From Ophiura sarsii (taxonomy: Eukaryota; Echinodermata; Ophiuroidea; Amphilepidida; Ophiuridae), in contig CM069456.1 in assembly GCA_035610835.1 (NCBI GenBank), forward strand, positions 31,021,677 to 31,085,676: a stretch of DNA of 64,000 nt. The letters run 5' to 3'. Made by a program: the position numbers and the translations under genes. Shown in pieces: positions 22,533 through 34,400 of the stretch. Numbering within the stretch: the first letter of the stretch is position 1; every line of letters starts with the position of its first letter. Below the pieces are notes generated by a model that was not told where the DNA came from, made no database searches, and worked only from the letters and a program-made list of their open reading frames with translations.

Positions 22533-22898
22533 AGATACGCAACAAGACATCTTACAAAAGTGCATGATTTAGCTAGACAACAAATGAACATTGCTAGTGA
22601 AAAGCACAAACGTCTATATGATCACCACTCTAAGCCGTCACCAAAGGCAATTAAAGTTGGAGATCATGTTTGGTACTACTGTGCTGTACGTTAAAGGGAT
22701 TGTCCCTGAAACGGCAGACAGAATGGAAAGGGCCATAAATTATCAGACATTTTATACAAAATTCGAATTGAAAAACCAACATCCAATTACCAAAGAATGG
22801 GAATGGTGATACATTCAGATAAACTGAAATTGATTATTGCACCAGAGAAAGAGAATGATAAGGTTCAGTCTCAGACAAAACGAGTAGAGAGAGAATAA
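22533..22898 (+). pseudogene. Ty3/gypsy integrase C-terminal relic
   Basis: First frame reads HDLARQQMNIASEKHKRLYD then IKVGDHVWYY, the usual C-terminal integrase region before the GPY module. A stop at 22692-22694, a frame change to TEWKGP, further stops, and a final frame ending in DKLKLIIAPEKEND (stop 22896-22898) follow. Several disruptions mean no intact product. Upstream 22330-22530 shows no RT or integrase core. The element's LTRs were not found. Confidence 0.65.
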
Positions 22899-23027
22899 AG
22901 TCATACATACCAAATCTGGTAGAGGGGTAACCAAACCTCAATGGTATGGAATACCAAACTAAATTATAGAAAAGAATGCTAACCCGCACTTACACCTATT
23001 ATTGTTTTATACTATTTCCTGTTACAG

Positions 23028-23157
23028 ATGAGTAACTACGATCCCCACCAATGTGTGATCTGTACAAAGAAGTGCATGTCTATGCAGCACCTGCGGCACC
23101 ACATGGCTGACATCCATAAGTGTGCTGAGTCACCCTCGCAGCCATTGCAAATGACGG
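23028..23157 (+). CDS. Exon-like frame with a C2H2 zinc finger
   Basis: Frame starts right after TGTTACAG (acceptor-like) with ATG at 23028 and encodes one finger, C-x2-C-x12-H-x4-H (QCVICTKKC...HLRHHMADIHK). The frame then runs into L2-like sequence at about 23160. The downstream SR-rich frame (23611-25310) is a plausible continuation once the insert is discounted. Function unknown. Confidence 0.45.
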
Positions 23158-23159
23158 TA

Positions 23160-23605
23160 CCCTTTGTGTCCCTTCTCAGCCGACAAACACTTTTATTTGA
23201 AGAAGCACGTCTTCCATTCATACCCGTACGTATGGCGAGCGTGCGTTTTCGGCGGCTGCCCCGAAACTGTGGAATGCGCTTCCCACCAAGGTTCGCTCTG
23301 CTACCACTCTCGAACAGTTTAAGTGCAGGTTGAAGCACTACCTTTTCATTCGTTCGTAATTTGGCAAATCTGTATCTATATTGACTTTTGCGCTAAAATT
23401 GTGTTTTGCCTTTTACTCATGTATATATTTTGTTAATTTGTTATGGTATTTTATGATTGTATACAGGTTGTGCATTTTCTTAATTTTTAGTTTTTAATTC
23501 AAATTTTTAATGTATTGATTTTATTTTTGTGCGGCGCATTGAGTTTCCTTGCGGTTTGAAATGCGTCTTTTAAATGCCTGTTTATTATTATTATTAGTAG
23601 TAGTA
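23160..23605 (+). mobile_element. L2/CR1-clade non-LTR 3' end
   Basis: Frame ending at TAA 23357-23359 reads YGERAFSAAAPKLWNALPTK then LEQFKCRLKHYLF, the hallmark C-terminus of CR1/L2/jockey-type reverse transcriptase frames. The 3' UTR ends in GCGCATTGAG...AAATGCGTCTTTTAAATGC and a (TTA)n tail, typical for L2. Heavily 5' truncated. Confidence 0.75.
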
Positions 23606-23610
23606 TTATT

Positions 23611-25310
23611 CCAATACCACAACCCAAAAGAGAACAAGAACAGGAAGCCATACAGTAAACCAGCAGCCGTGGTACCACTGAAAAAAGGGTACCAGAGACC
23701 GGCAGAATGCAGCCTAACACAGAGGAAGATTTAACTTCCAGTACCCACCAAGGATTCTGCCTTACAAATAATCCGGGCAGAGAAGGCCAAACGGATAAGC
23801 AGAGAAATAGAAGCGGAAAGGAAGAGCCGTGCCAAACGGAGGTCTAAGTTTGATGTACGGGAACAACGTCTCTCGTCATCCTCCTCTTCTTCGTCATCTT
23901 CCAGATCAAGTTCTTCTTCATCGGATTGCCAAACCATAGGTAAAAGGGCAGCCAGCTCTAGCAGATCCAAAAGCCCAGTGAGAAGCCATACCAAGGTCTT
24001 CAAACCGGCTTCTGCCATTTCGTCAAGCAGATCCTCATCGTCAGACTGCCCAACCAGAGTCAAAAGCACAGTCAACTCCAACAGATCTAGAAGCCCAAAC
24101 AGAGGCAAAAGCGCAGTCAACTCCAACAGATCTAGAAGCCCAAACAGAGGCAAAAGCACAGTCAACTCCAACAGATCTAGAAGCCTAAACAGAGGCAAAA
24201 GCACAGTCAACTCCAACAGATCTAGAAGCCCAATCAGAGGGAATAGCACAGTCAATTCCAACAGATCTAGAAGCCCAAACAGAGGCAAAAGCACAGTCAA
24301 CTCCAACAGATCTAGAAGCCCAAACAGAGGCAAAAGCACAGTCAACTCCAACAGATCTAGAAGCCCAAACAGAGGCAAAAGCACAGTCAACTCCAACAGA
24401 TCTAGAAGCCCAAACAGAGGCAAAAGCACAGTCAACTCCAACAGATCTAGAAGCCCAATCAGAGGGAACAGCACAGTCAACTCCACCAGATCTAGAAGCC
24501 CAAACAGAGGCAAAAGCACAGTAAACTCCACCAGATCTAGAAGCCCAAACAGAGGCAAAAGCACAGTCAACTCCAACAGATCTAGAAGCCCAAACAGAGG
24601 CAAAAGCAAAGTCAACTCCAACAGATCTAGAAGCCCAAACAGAGTCAAAAGCACAGTCAACTCCAACAGATCTAGAAGCCCAAACAGAGGCAAAAGCACA
24701 GTCAACTCCAACAGATCTAGAAGCCCAAACAGAGTCAAAAGCACAGTCAACTCCACCAGATCTAGAAGCCCAAACAGAGGCAAAAGCACAGTCAACTCCA
24801 ACAGATCTAGAAGCCCAATCAGAGGGAACAAAAAGGCTTGCAAATCGACTCCTGTCAATTCTGCTGGTAAATACAGGAACCATACAACCACCAGTCAAGC
24901 AAAGGCTCCTAATCCTAATGCTTTAGCCCCTGTCATGCCGGTCGTGAAGAAAATCCAGTCAGCATCGTCAAATGCCCCTACCAAAAAGGCCAACCACAGC
25001 CAAATCGGTTCCAGTAGGTTAGGCACGGATCGCCCACAAACCATCTTCATCTTCCGTCATTACCACAGCAGCCAGTAAATCACCAGCTCCATCAGCTCGC
25101 TCTACCATACAGGCCCAGGTCAATAACATTCCCTTAGAGTTGACCATCAAGCTGATGGACAGCATTGGTCCAGATGGACAGATCAAGATCCAGATGGCAG
25201 GCAGCCAACTCATCCAGCCAGCACCTCTCCAATTAAGAGTAAACCCTCCTACAGTCGCTTGGCAGCCTACTGAGGCACCTACATCTGAGAACATTTTGCA
25301 GAATAAATAA
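23611..25310 (+). pseudogene. Unidentified SR-repeat protein frame, with stop and frameshift
   Basis: Frame 2 from about 23611: basic segment (NRKPYSKPAAVVPLKKGYQR), an in-frame TAA at 23732-23734, then a charged helix-like segment RAEKAKRISREIEAERKSRA, a serine tract, 17 copies of a 15-residue unit (STVNSNRSRSPNRGK), and a basic tail. Near 25017-25070 the meaning moves to another frame, which runs VNNIPLELTIKLMDSIGPDG to a stop at 25308-25310. One stop plus one shift suggest a recently broken gene, or a spliced gene whose small introns I cannot place. SR/RS dipeptides recall splicing-factor RS domains, but no RRM is visible. An ancestral link to the finger at 23028 is possible. No known family recognised. 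Confidence 0.5.
24065..24829 (+). repeat. 45-base coding minisatellite, 17 units
   Basis: Each unit has an AGATCT and encodes 15 residues ending SRSPNRGK; variants are N/T at position 7, P-N/P-I/L-N at 12-13 and GK/GN/VK at the end. 45 is divisible by 3, so all frames without stops stay open, producing long shadow frames on the minus strand. Confidence 0.95.
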
Positions 25311-25902
25311 ATCACATTATAAATAGGCACACTATAGGTTTTCATATACATCTCCATGATCTTAGGCCCGAATATTCCTTTTCCTGTAGTTATAATGTTT
25401 ACAACATACATTGAGAATAGGATAGTATCTGATGCAGAAAGTAGTATATTCAATTGTGGTACATTATAAATGTGCAATATTCCCATTCATCATAAGTGTG
25501 TGTGCCATTAGATATGTGTTTAATGTCGCCAATGTAATTGATTTACAAGGTATTGTTTTTAATGTTGCGGATATGCCATCACGATCATTGTACATATTTC
25601 AACATTTAGATTAATATTGATGCGCTTTTGTCGAGGATAAATGTTTATACACCTTGTAGGTCATTACTAGTGATTCATGTCACTCCAGAAGTGAATGTAT
25701 TTAAAAAAGTGTCATTCGACATTGGATGTTGTTTTATATTTATATGGTGTGTAGATGGATAGAGATAATTATTTGAATTTGATTCTTTTATCACAACTAT
25801 TGCGCATCGTTGTGTGAGTTGGTCATTGGTTTTAGATGGCGATTTTTATGATCATGTGACAAAATTCCACTCACCGTAATTAACATGCGTGTATATCCCT
25901 TG
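25311..25902. other. Non-coding after SR-repeat frame
   Basis: A+T-rich; an AATAAATAA overlapping the stop at 25308 could serve as polyadenylation signal. Nothing else recognised. Confidence 0.4.
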
Positions 25903-26242
25903 CTATAATCAAAACAAAGAATTCTCGATCAAAACATTTATTTCAGTCACGCCAGCGTCATCCGAATTCTGAACGCAGTGTGATGAGCCCTTGACAACCA
26001 TGCCACAACGCGTTCGGGCTGGCGTAGGCCTACTTACATAATTGTCCAATCACGCAGCGTGGGGTCTTGTTGATTAGGGCCGCGATTGGTCAATTACCTT
26101 TTGTTTACAAGAACGTCACACCTTCCGGTTTTACTGCGCCCTTGCCGTCGCGATTGACGCGCTCACGCACAGTATGCCCCAGACGCTGGGACACTGAGGA
26201 ATCGTATACGATTTGATCGAGAATTCTTTGTTTTGATTATAG
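25903..26242. mobile_element. MITE with perfect 30-base inverted ends
   Basis: 25903-25932 and 26213-26242 are exact reverse complements (CTATAATCAAAACAAAGAAT and on). The interior is GC-richer than the surroundings and CpG-bearing. Target duplication unclear. Confidence 0.8.
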
Positions 26243-27111
26243 TTTAAGTTCAGAAATACCAGCATTTTAGCAGGAAATATCTCTCGTGTGTGATGTAAGC
26301 CACCATCTTTGTTTTTATCATTTCTGTGTACACTTTTTCAGATAGAGCTAAAGGTTTTATTCTAAGAAATCCGAAGAGTGCAGGCCGGGAGTCCGATGAC
26401 TTGCAGAAATGGATGCTTATTTTACAATTTATCCTTACAATTTATCCTTTGTATTTTCCTCATAAAAGTATAGTTTAAGTAAAGATTAGTACTATTTTGA
26501 TAATTAGGGAATACAATAATTAGGCATTTAGGTATAAATAATTAAATTCCTGATAAATATCTTGATTAGCATAATGAATAAATTGCATTTGCGCGCACCA
26601 ATTGAATTTGTTCCACTTTGAATTTGTATGCTGCGTCTCCAGAGTGAATAAAAGGGCTGTTTTTCCGGAGTTCTGGCAGTCGTGTTGTAAACCACTCATG
26701 ATCCTCAAAAGCTAACCAAAGCTCTTGCAAACCTAGCTAACCAAAGCTCTTGCAAACCGAGCCAACTAGTTCACTCAGACCAAACGTGAAAACAAAGTGA
26801 GTCATGAGTCAATGTACATTTTCACGAGCCCGCTATGTGGGTTCTATCAGAACAAGCTTTTCGACAGTAGATATATTTGGTTACAAGATCGGAAATGATA
26901 TTTTCCTTATATTCGTAAAGTCAGTCAGTAATTAGGCCTTTAATATAATTTTCCATGATGTAACAAATCAATTCATCCCATAATATGGTAATCCTTGTGT
27001 ATATCTTGTGGCAATCCTTGTGTATGTGTTGTATTTACAGCAGAAATCGTCCTTGGTTACTTGGAGTAGTCTCGTTCCTAATTTGTATGGCAAGGCATAG
27101 TAATGTCTATG
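26243..27111. other. Non-coding with short tandem repeats
   Basis: 26696-26755 holds a roughly 30-base direct repeat (GCTAACCAAAGCTCTTGCAA twice). Short direct duplications also at 26420-26450 (ACAATTTATCCTT) and 26990-27025. No gene. Confidence 0.5.
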
Positions 27112-27411
27112 GCCCGAATTCACAAAGGTGGCTTAACTTTAACCTAGGTCAACTTTAAGTCTGGCTTAGTTAAACCTAAACCACCACCGTGGTTTAAGTC
27201 AAAATTCTATTTCACAAAACCTAGATTAACGAAGCCAGGCTTAAAGTTACGCCTGGCTTAAAGTTAAGCCATGGTTTAGAAGTGACCTTTTAGGGTCAGA
27301 GGTTATTTTAACCTAATTAAAATATCTCATTTGGTCTGCACATGCTCAGTGTTAGGTAATTTTACATAATACTAGGTTCAAGTTAGTCCTACATAAACAA
27401 AAGGTTTCAAG
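27112..27411 (+). mobile_element. PIF/Harbinger-like terminal region before Myb/SANT gene
   Basis: Starts GGCCCGAATTCACAAAGG, has AAGTTAAGCC/GGCTTAAAGTTA palindromic units and ends near ACCTTTTAGGGTCAGAGG. Same signals as 12496-12868 in the opposite orientation. Position directly before the ATG at 27412 suggests it is the 5' terminal region of the element that carried the Myb/SANT gene. Confidence 0.5.
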
Positions 27412-28443
27412 ATGGCAGAATTTGATGGGATTACAGACCAAAAACAAAGGTATAGAGCCAAAAACTGGTCTGCTAGTGAGAGGAGTTGGTTAATTGACAT
27501 GGTTTCTGATGGATTATAGCACTTGAGAACAAAAAGACAGACTTCCGATCCAACATAAAGAAGGTTGCCGCTTGGGAAAAGATCCATCTTGCCTTCAAGG
27601 CAAAGTATGGAAACTGCAGAGATCTCAATGCTCTAAAGAGCCAATGGAAGCAATGCAAGGGTGCAGCCAAGAGAGAGATGTCAGCCTATCAACATGATGG
27701 GCTGGTGACAGGAGGTGGAAACCCAAACCTCCGCTGTCTCTGTGCACGCAGACCATCGCAGCATTGTGCCCTCGGGACTTCGATCAGATTATTAACCCGT
27801 ACGACGATGATGCGGCTATGTCCGCGAAGCTAGAAGCTATGACGCCAGAAGAGTTCTTGGGCCCATCTGCACCTGCCAGTGCCAAAGTTGACAATAGCGA
27901 TTTTATAGTCAAGGGTTTGTGGTTGCTACTAATGACAACAAGTAAGTTTAGGCCTTAAGTATTTGTAAACGATTTAGTTACCTCCTTTAGTCATGTAATA
28001 TCCTTTAAAAATGCTTCAGAAAACAGTAAAATCCATCCAACAGCGATGACAGAGCTAGCGAGTTAGAAGAACGCGACTCCACACATTCAATTTTGATGAT
28101 AAAGCCAACAATTCATCCAAAAGTGAGGCATTCATGGGGTATCTCCTGGTTCTGTTTAGTGGTGGTCTAAATAGATTGTGTGTTAATCAATGCATTCCGT
28201 AACATACGGGATGAGACCTGTGCAAAAAGACTCCTATACAAAACATGGGGTACCTCCCGGTTCTGTTGGGTTTATTGGTGGTCTAAATAAATGGTGTGCT
28301 TATCAATGCATTCCAGAACATGTATCGGATGAGACCTATGATGCCATGAAGAAGAGACTTCCTAGACAAAAGGAAATAAATGAAGTCATGACCAACAATT
28401 CATGCAAAAGCGAGGTGTTTGAAAAAGCAGACAAGGAAAAATA
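27412..28443 (+). pseudogene. Myb/SANT-like protein remnant (copy B)
   Basis: ATG at 27412 opens MAEFDGITDQKQRYRAKNWS, the start of a Myb/SANT-like domain; a stop at about 27517 follows, and the reading resumes in another frame as ENKKTDFRSNIKKVAAWEKI, FKAKYGNCRDLNALKSQWKQ and KREMSAYQHDGLVTGGG, the K-R-E...T-GGG signature of this family. Another frame (27764-27958) continues with RDFDQIINPYDDDAAM. Further downstream, 28190-28443 reads a frame with GSVGFIGGLNKWCAYQCIPE, and about 28100-28235 is an imperfect duplicate of 28225-28350. Family role: DNA-binding partner of PIF/Harbinger transposases or host regulator. Frameshifts argue for decay. Confidence 0.55.
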
Positions 28444-28756
28444 ACCCAAATTGTTAGCATAGATAGGTACACCTGGAAGGTCCTTAGTTGTTCCATCAAT
28501 TCTCACCTGAGACTATGGTTTACACAGTACTTGGCTTAAACAAACAACGATACATGTATATCAGACATACTAATTATTACTAGATTGATATCTCTAACAT
28601 TTGACTCTTCACATTTATCATTTCCAATCTTGATTTTCAAATTCCATTTATTGCCTCATATTTGTTTCATTTCATTTTATATTTGATACTTATAATTTAG
28701 AATTCCAGTGTTTCATATCTCAATTCAAATCCCACAAGAAGCACGCCTCAAAAATA

Positions 28757-29825
28757 ATGTGTAGAGTGCTAGTAAATACAACAACACTACCCAAACCAGC
28801 AGTAGATCAAACTTCTGAGTCCAGTGACATTTCAGAAACAGAATCTATGCTACTACAGGCGGCGCTGGCATCGCTGCCAAATTACTTTGTGGAATCCCAA
28901 GCGCCAGCGGCAGTTAGTGTGGTCGCTTCTGAGGGCCTATTCAGGTCGCCAGTCTAGGTCCCTGTCCAGGTCACAGCTCCTGATTCCGGAGTAGACAACC
29001 TGTTGACTGGTGATCTGGGTAGCGCCGGTGTTGTTCCAGCAATGCATGCGGGTCTTCCACTATTGAAATTATATCCAATGAACGAACAGTTCAGACAGTG
29101 AGCCACAAAACAATCACACAAAGACAAGAACCACAAGAAATTCAAATCCAAAAATCACCAGTAGTGCCTCCTGCAACACAGCCAATACTCAACCCACCTA
29201 CATTTGCCTCACCCTGTTCTCCAGCACCAATCCCTCAATGTTCAAACCAGGCCGATCCGAGAATGTTCCGGGCATTTGAGGGCGTTCGTGCGGTGAGTGA
29301 ACTGGGCAAGACCCTAGAAGCATACAGAATGGTTGCGCAAATAAAACCAGCCCCCAACCAGATGAGGGTGGTGGAAAGAGATTTCGCATTCGAGACGGTG
29401 TTTGAATATGAAGTCCAGACGGTGAGCCACAGGGCAACCACACCAATTCAAGAAACACCAGTAGTGCCTCCTGTAGTGCAGCCGGTGCACAACCAACCTG
29501 CATTTGCCTCACCCTGTTCTCCAGCACCAATCCCTCAATGTTCAAACCAGGCCGATTCGAGAATGTTCCGGGCATTTGAGGGCGTTCGTGCGGTGAGTGA
29601 ACTGGGCAAGACTCTAGAAGCATACAGAATGGTTGCGCAAATGAAACCAGCCACCAACCAGATGAGGGTGGTGGAAAGAGGTGTTTGAATATGTAAGATT
29701 CGGCAACGGATCTTGCTATGGCCAGACCAGGAGGAGGTGGCGGCTGCCTGACAGCACATCTTGGGAGGATGAAACACCATACGCTTCAGCCTGGCCTGCA
29801 TGTGCCTGTCAGTGCATTGCCACCA
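28757..29825 (+). pseudogene. Unrecognised coding remnant with internal duplication
   Basis: Frames 28757-28957 (acidic, SESSDISETESMLLQAALAS), 29098-29688 (Pro-rich, then MFRAFEGVRAVSELGKTLEA twice) and 29677-29825 in another frame (FGNGSCYGQTRRRWRLPDS, WEDETPYASAWP, ending at a GGTAAAT-like donor). Codon use looks protein-like and the frames follow one another, so they may be exons or broken parts of one gene, possibly the C-terminal part of the Myb/SANT unit upstream. No family recognised. Confidence 0.4.
29098..29690 (+). repeat. ~310-base in-frame tandem duplication
   Basis: 29098-29400 and 29421-29685 are near copies; the second half (29206-29390 vs 29511-29685) is almost identical, the proline-rich first half more diverged. 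Both stay open in the same frame. Confidence 0.85.
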
Positions 29826-30477
29826 ACTCTGAGGTAAATATATCTTGAGTGGCTAGCAAATTAACAAACCCCAAAAAATTAGCTTTGAATACTGTTTTGG
29901 CCATTTATCGAAGCAATATACAGGGATGCATATTTCTGTATGCATTTCATGTATATTGGGGATGACCATACACACCCATAGGGAGACCCACACTGATTTT
30001 ACAATTATCATCAATACTTATTACTTTTTAATGTATTTTTGCTAAAAATGTATATATTGAACCAATATTGTATGCATTTCATGTATATTGGGGATGACCA
30101 CCCCCACCCATAGGTGATCCACACTCGATTTTATAATTATGCAACAATACTTATTACTTTTTTTTTAAACAAGCGCACGCACACGCACGTCCTGTCCAGG
30201 GACGGCTGATACTTTCCCGCGCAATTTTAATTATTTTATCGTATTTCGGGCTGTTTCTATGGAAAGGGTGCGGTCCTTTTGAAGTTTTGAAGTGGTAAGT
30301 ACCCCTAGATACAGTACAATGGCGTCCAGCAGTAGAACTTGTGCCGTAACTCCCTGGGCCTCCGTCCGCCGACATCTGTGAAGGGAGGCGAAGACCCTTC
30401 TCCTCCTTTCTCTATGGGAGAGGGAGGAGATAAGGGGCCCCCTCAAACGTACTGGGGAGCGGGCAAACAAAATGATC
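29826..30477. other. Non-coding with one direct repeat
   Basis: TGTATGCATTTCATGTATAT plus GGGGATGACCA occurs at 29938-29970 and again at 30069-30101. A GC-rich part at 30170-30450 contains short broken frames but no domain I recognise. Confidence 0.5.
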
Positions 30478-30716
30478 TATCTAAAGATGAGTAAAGAAAT
30501 GCAAGAACATGGTTTCGAGATGGATTTAGAGTCCGTGCGCCGTAAGGTGAAGATCGAGGTTGAAAACCTTGTATGGGATTTGCAACGATAATAATATGCA
30601 GACCGGGAGATCGCGGAAGGAGTGCCCGCATTTTAGGCGCCTGGATGCACTCCTGGGTACACGACCTAATTCAACAGCAGCTGTCCCCTCCAACAGGTTA
30701 TTGTCAATGTCACCGA
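30478..30716 (+). pseudogene. Myb/SANT-like domain C-terminal fragment (copy C)
   Basis: Reads MSKEMQEHGFEMDLESVRRK, stops, and resumes in another frame as GRSRKECPHFRRLDALLGTR followed by PNSTAA. The order (helix 3 region, then R-x-C-x-x-F-x-x-LDALLG) matches Myb/SANT-like proteins linked to PIF/Harbinger. Two stops TAATAA separate the halves. Confidence 0.55.
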
Positions 30717-30799
30717 TAGTAAGAGCATAATATTTCATTATTATGATAGTTATGATAGTAAGAGCATATTTCATGATGTATGTGGCTTAAATCATTTGA

Positions 30800-31462
30800 T
30801 TACTAGAAGGAAGCAACTTTGCTTGAATTTCTTCAATTCACTCATGAAATCCGAGAAATTCAGTGGTTGGATTCCACCTACCCGAGGTAGTGTATAAGAG
30901 AAATCTGTGTGGTGCTAACACACTTTCAACCCTAAAGTGCAATACAAACTCGTTACAAAAACAGCCCGATGGTATACATGACTGATCTATGGAATAGCAA
31001 GGGGAAGTAGTGCATTCCAATCTCCAAAATGTCATTTACCCTAAAATTCAATGCTTTTTAATATCTCACATGCAATATTGTTAATTTAGATTGCATTTCT
31101 ATGGTTTTTATTTTGGCGTGGTTACTTTGTGCATATAGTATGGTGTGTTTAATGTTTATTTTTGTCTATCTGCTTATATTTTGTGAATATTGTTGATATT
31201 GTTGTATTTTTGTATACTGGCCGCAATTCAGTTCATAACTGCTATGGCCTTTTTTTAATAAACCTTTTATGATTATTATTGTGGCTCATTTTATATCTCA
31301 CAATTCCTGAAATAAGTACATAAACTGTCTAGAGATTAATTTATTTATTTTTGAAAAGTATTTATAAAACAAAGATCTTCTACAGAGGTCAAAGAGCAGA
31401 CGGTAAATTTCTGACAAATTTCTGTCAATCGCCAGAGAGCGAATAGCATTAGCCAATAAGGT
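30800..31462. other. Non-coding, possible retroposed tail
   Basis: A T-rich 3' UTR-like stretch (31050-31275) ends near AATAAACC (31257). Resembles an old retrotransposon tail but no frame supports it. Confidence 0.35.
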
Positions 31463-34400
31463 TTAAGTGTAAATAAAGCTTACCACCAGCAGATTTGGGA
31501 CATTTTCGGAAGAAGGGGGTCAGCAAATTTGTTTCATATTAAGTCTATGAATACCTTTAGACAAACCATCATTCATGGTGGGCATAAAAAAATCTCAGTG
31601 TTTCTAGATTATATTATACATGCAGTTCAATTTTCACAAATTTGACACCTGGGAAATGAACTTTTCAAATCATGAGCAAAGACAAATGGCACTCCCATCA
31701 TGTGCATGTAAATACTTCCACATCCATTTTTTATTGGCATATAGCAAACATATTTCTTGTTATATTTTATCAAATAATAGACCTGCAGTGTTTCTAGTTT
31801 TTAACAATGAGAGTTTTTATTTCCTCAATTTTCCATGTTTTTATGTCAAAAAGTGATGTTTCAAATGTCTCCTGTTCTCAGTTGGTCAGTGGTTCAGGTG
31901 TTAGTTTGTATGTTGGTTATAAAGAGGAGCCATGGCCCCTCAAAGGTATGAAATAAAGTCATTGTGTTTTAACTTTTATGTTATAGAAACACTGGGTCAA
32001 AACATAGACAAATTTCAAAGTATCAAATTCCAATTTTCACAGTATCTTCCGCATTTTTGTAAAAAATCCTTTTAAGTTTTCATGAATGATGATTAAATTC
32101 ATTCAAAACTATTCAATAGTAACCCTAAATTATTTTCAACAAGTTTATTTATCAGTGTTTCTAGTCTAATGGTACTTTTCAATGAAAAATAATTACGGGT
32201 ATGACATTCAAAATGGCCTAAACTGGAAAAGATATGTGGGTTGTGTTAAAATCCATTTAGGTTCAGGTATTAGTGTGTATGTTGGTCATAAATAGGAGCC
32301 ATGGCCCCTTACAGGTGTGAAATAAAATCATTGTGCTTTAGTTATAATGGTATAGAAACACTGGGTCCATAACATAGACAAATTTTGGAGTATCAAATTC
32401 CAATTTTCACAGTATCGGCCGTATTTTTGTCAAAAACCCTTTTAAGTTTTCATGAATGATGATTGAATTCATTCAAAACTATCCAATGGTAACCCTAAAT
32501 TATTTTCAACAAGTTTATTTATCAGTGTTTCTAGTATTATGGTATTTTTCAATGAAAAATAATAACGGGTATGACATTCAAAATGGCCTAAACTGGAAAA
32601 GATATGTGGGTTCTGTTAAAATACATTTAATTACAAAGTGGTTCAGGTGTTAGTTTATATGTTGGTTATAAAGAGGAGCCATGGCCGTTCACAGGTGTGA
32701 AATACAATTATTGTCTTTTAATTATTATGTTATAGAAACACTGGGTCATAACATAGACAAACTTTAAAGTATCAAATTCTAATTTTTACAGTATTTTCCG
32801 CATTATTTTCATGAGTGATGATTGAATTCATTCAAAACTATCCAATGGTAACACTAAATTATTTTCAACAAGTTTATTTATCAGTGTTTCTAGTCTAATG
32901 GTACATTTCAATGAAAAATAATTACGGGTATGACATTCAAAATGGCCTAAACTTGAAAAGATATGTGGGTTGTGTTAAAATCCATTTAAATAAAAAGTGG
33001 TTCAGGTGTTAGTTTGTATGTTGGTTATAAAGAGGAGCCATGGCCGTTCACAGGTGTGAAATACAATTATTGTGTTTCAATTATATGTTATAGAAACACT
33101 GGGTCATAACATAGACTAATTTCAGAGTATCAAATTCCAATTTTCACAGTATCTTCTGCATTTTTGTCAAAAACCCTTTTTAAGTTTTCATGAATGATGA
33201 TTCAATTCATTCAAAACTATCCAATGGTAACATTAAATTGTTTTCAACAAGTTTTTATCAGTGTTTCTAGTCTAATGGTACTTTCAATGAAAAAATATTT
33301 TGTCTATGACATTCAAAATGGCCTAAACTAGAAAAGATATGTGGGTTGTGTTAAAATCCATTTAAATAAAAGTCAAATTTGCAAACAAAAATATAAGTCA
33401 ATGTGTTTTGATTATTACAATTACAGTGTTTCTAGATTGAAGGGGTACTTGCCATACTAAATAAACTAATTCAGACCATACTGCATCTAATATTTTGACA
33501 CTGTTTTAAGGTCAGTGTCAAAAAATATGATAGGAAGGAATGGTGAGTTTTTAGTTAATTGCATATCTGCGAGGCATGAAATCCGAACAGCTGTTTACGA
33601 AGATATTGACTATAGTACCAGCACCATTGATGTTTAAAGACATAGAATCTATGCTTGTTGACAAAGAAAAACAGCGTCGGAAGCTTAAACAACTTAAAGA
33701 CATTTGTGAGCAGTTTAACATAGATGTTATTGGTTCAAAGATAAGGAAGGATTTCTTTATAAATCCACTTCTAGACCTCATTTTGGCATGCAAATGTACA
33801 TAGGAAGGAAACCAAAACAGTTGTTTTTTTGCTCCTGGTAAAGTCATTTAATTTTTATAAGTGACGAGAGACATCTACATTCTATTTGAGCAAAAGAGAG
33901 TGTAAAAAGAACTTGTGTATGGTAAACATAATGTATCCACTAATACATTGGTAAAGGCAAGTGACATAGCATAATGTAATTTCAGAAAAATTGGAAAGGT
34001 ATATACCTCGGATGAGCTTCACATATTAGTGAAGTATTGAATATTTCGATACCAATGTTTAAGGTATGTGTAGTGTGAAATCCGTTGACACAACCATCTA
34101 TAAAACAATGATGAATCAATATGAAGTACCTATCCCATGAAGAGATCACCTTTGCTATGATGAGTTAGGTTTTAGAATATATTGTAAAATGATCGATTAA
34201 GATTGGGTTTGGTATGTTTTGATGAACAACAGCATGTGTTGTAAAATCATCTTTTTGTATAATTCTGAAATTACCTAGAAACACTGTAAAGGAGCGTGAC
34301 ATTATAATAATGTTTTAACTATGTATAAAATGATAACTTCAGAAAGTTTTATTGAAGTTCGTGAAAAGTTCTATTCCATGGAGAGCTTTTAAGGCGTGTA

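Noticed and set aside
23731..24898. Long minus-strand frames (386 and 237 codons) of leucine- or alanine/serine-rich repeats
   Set aside because: They are the other-strand reading of the 45-base coding minisatellite; a unit divisible by three keeps several frames open. The plus-strand frame continues beyond the array with protein-like sequence, the minus ones do not.
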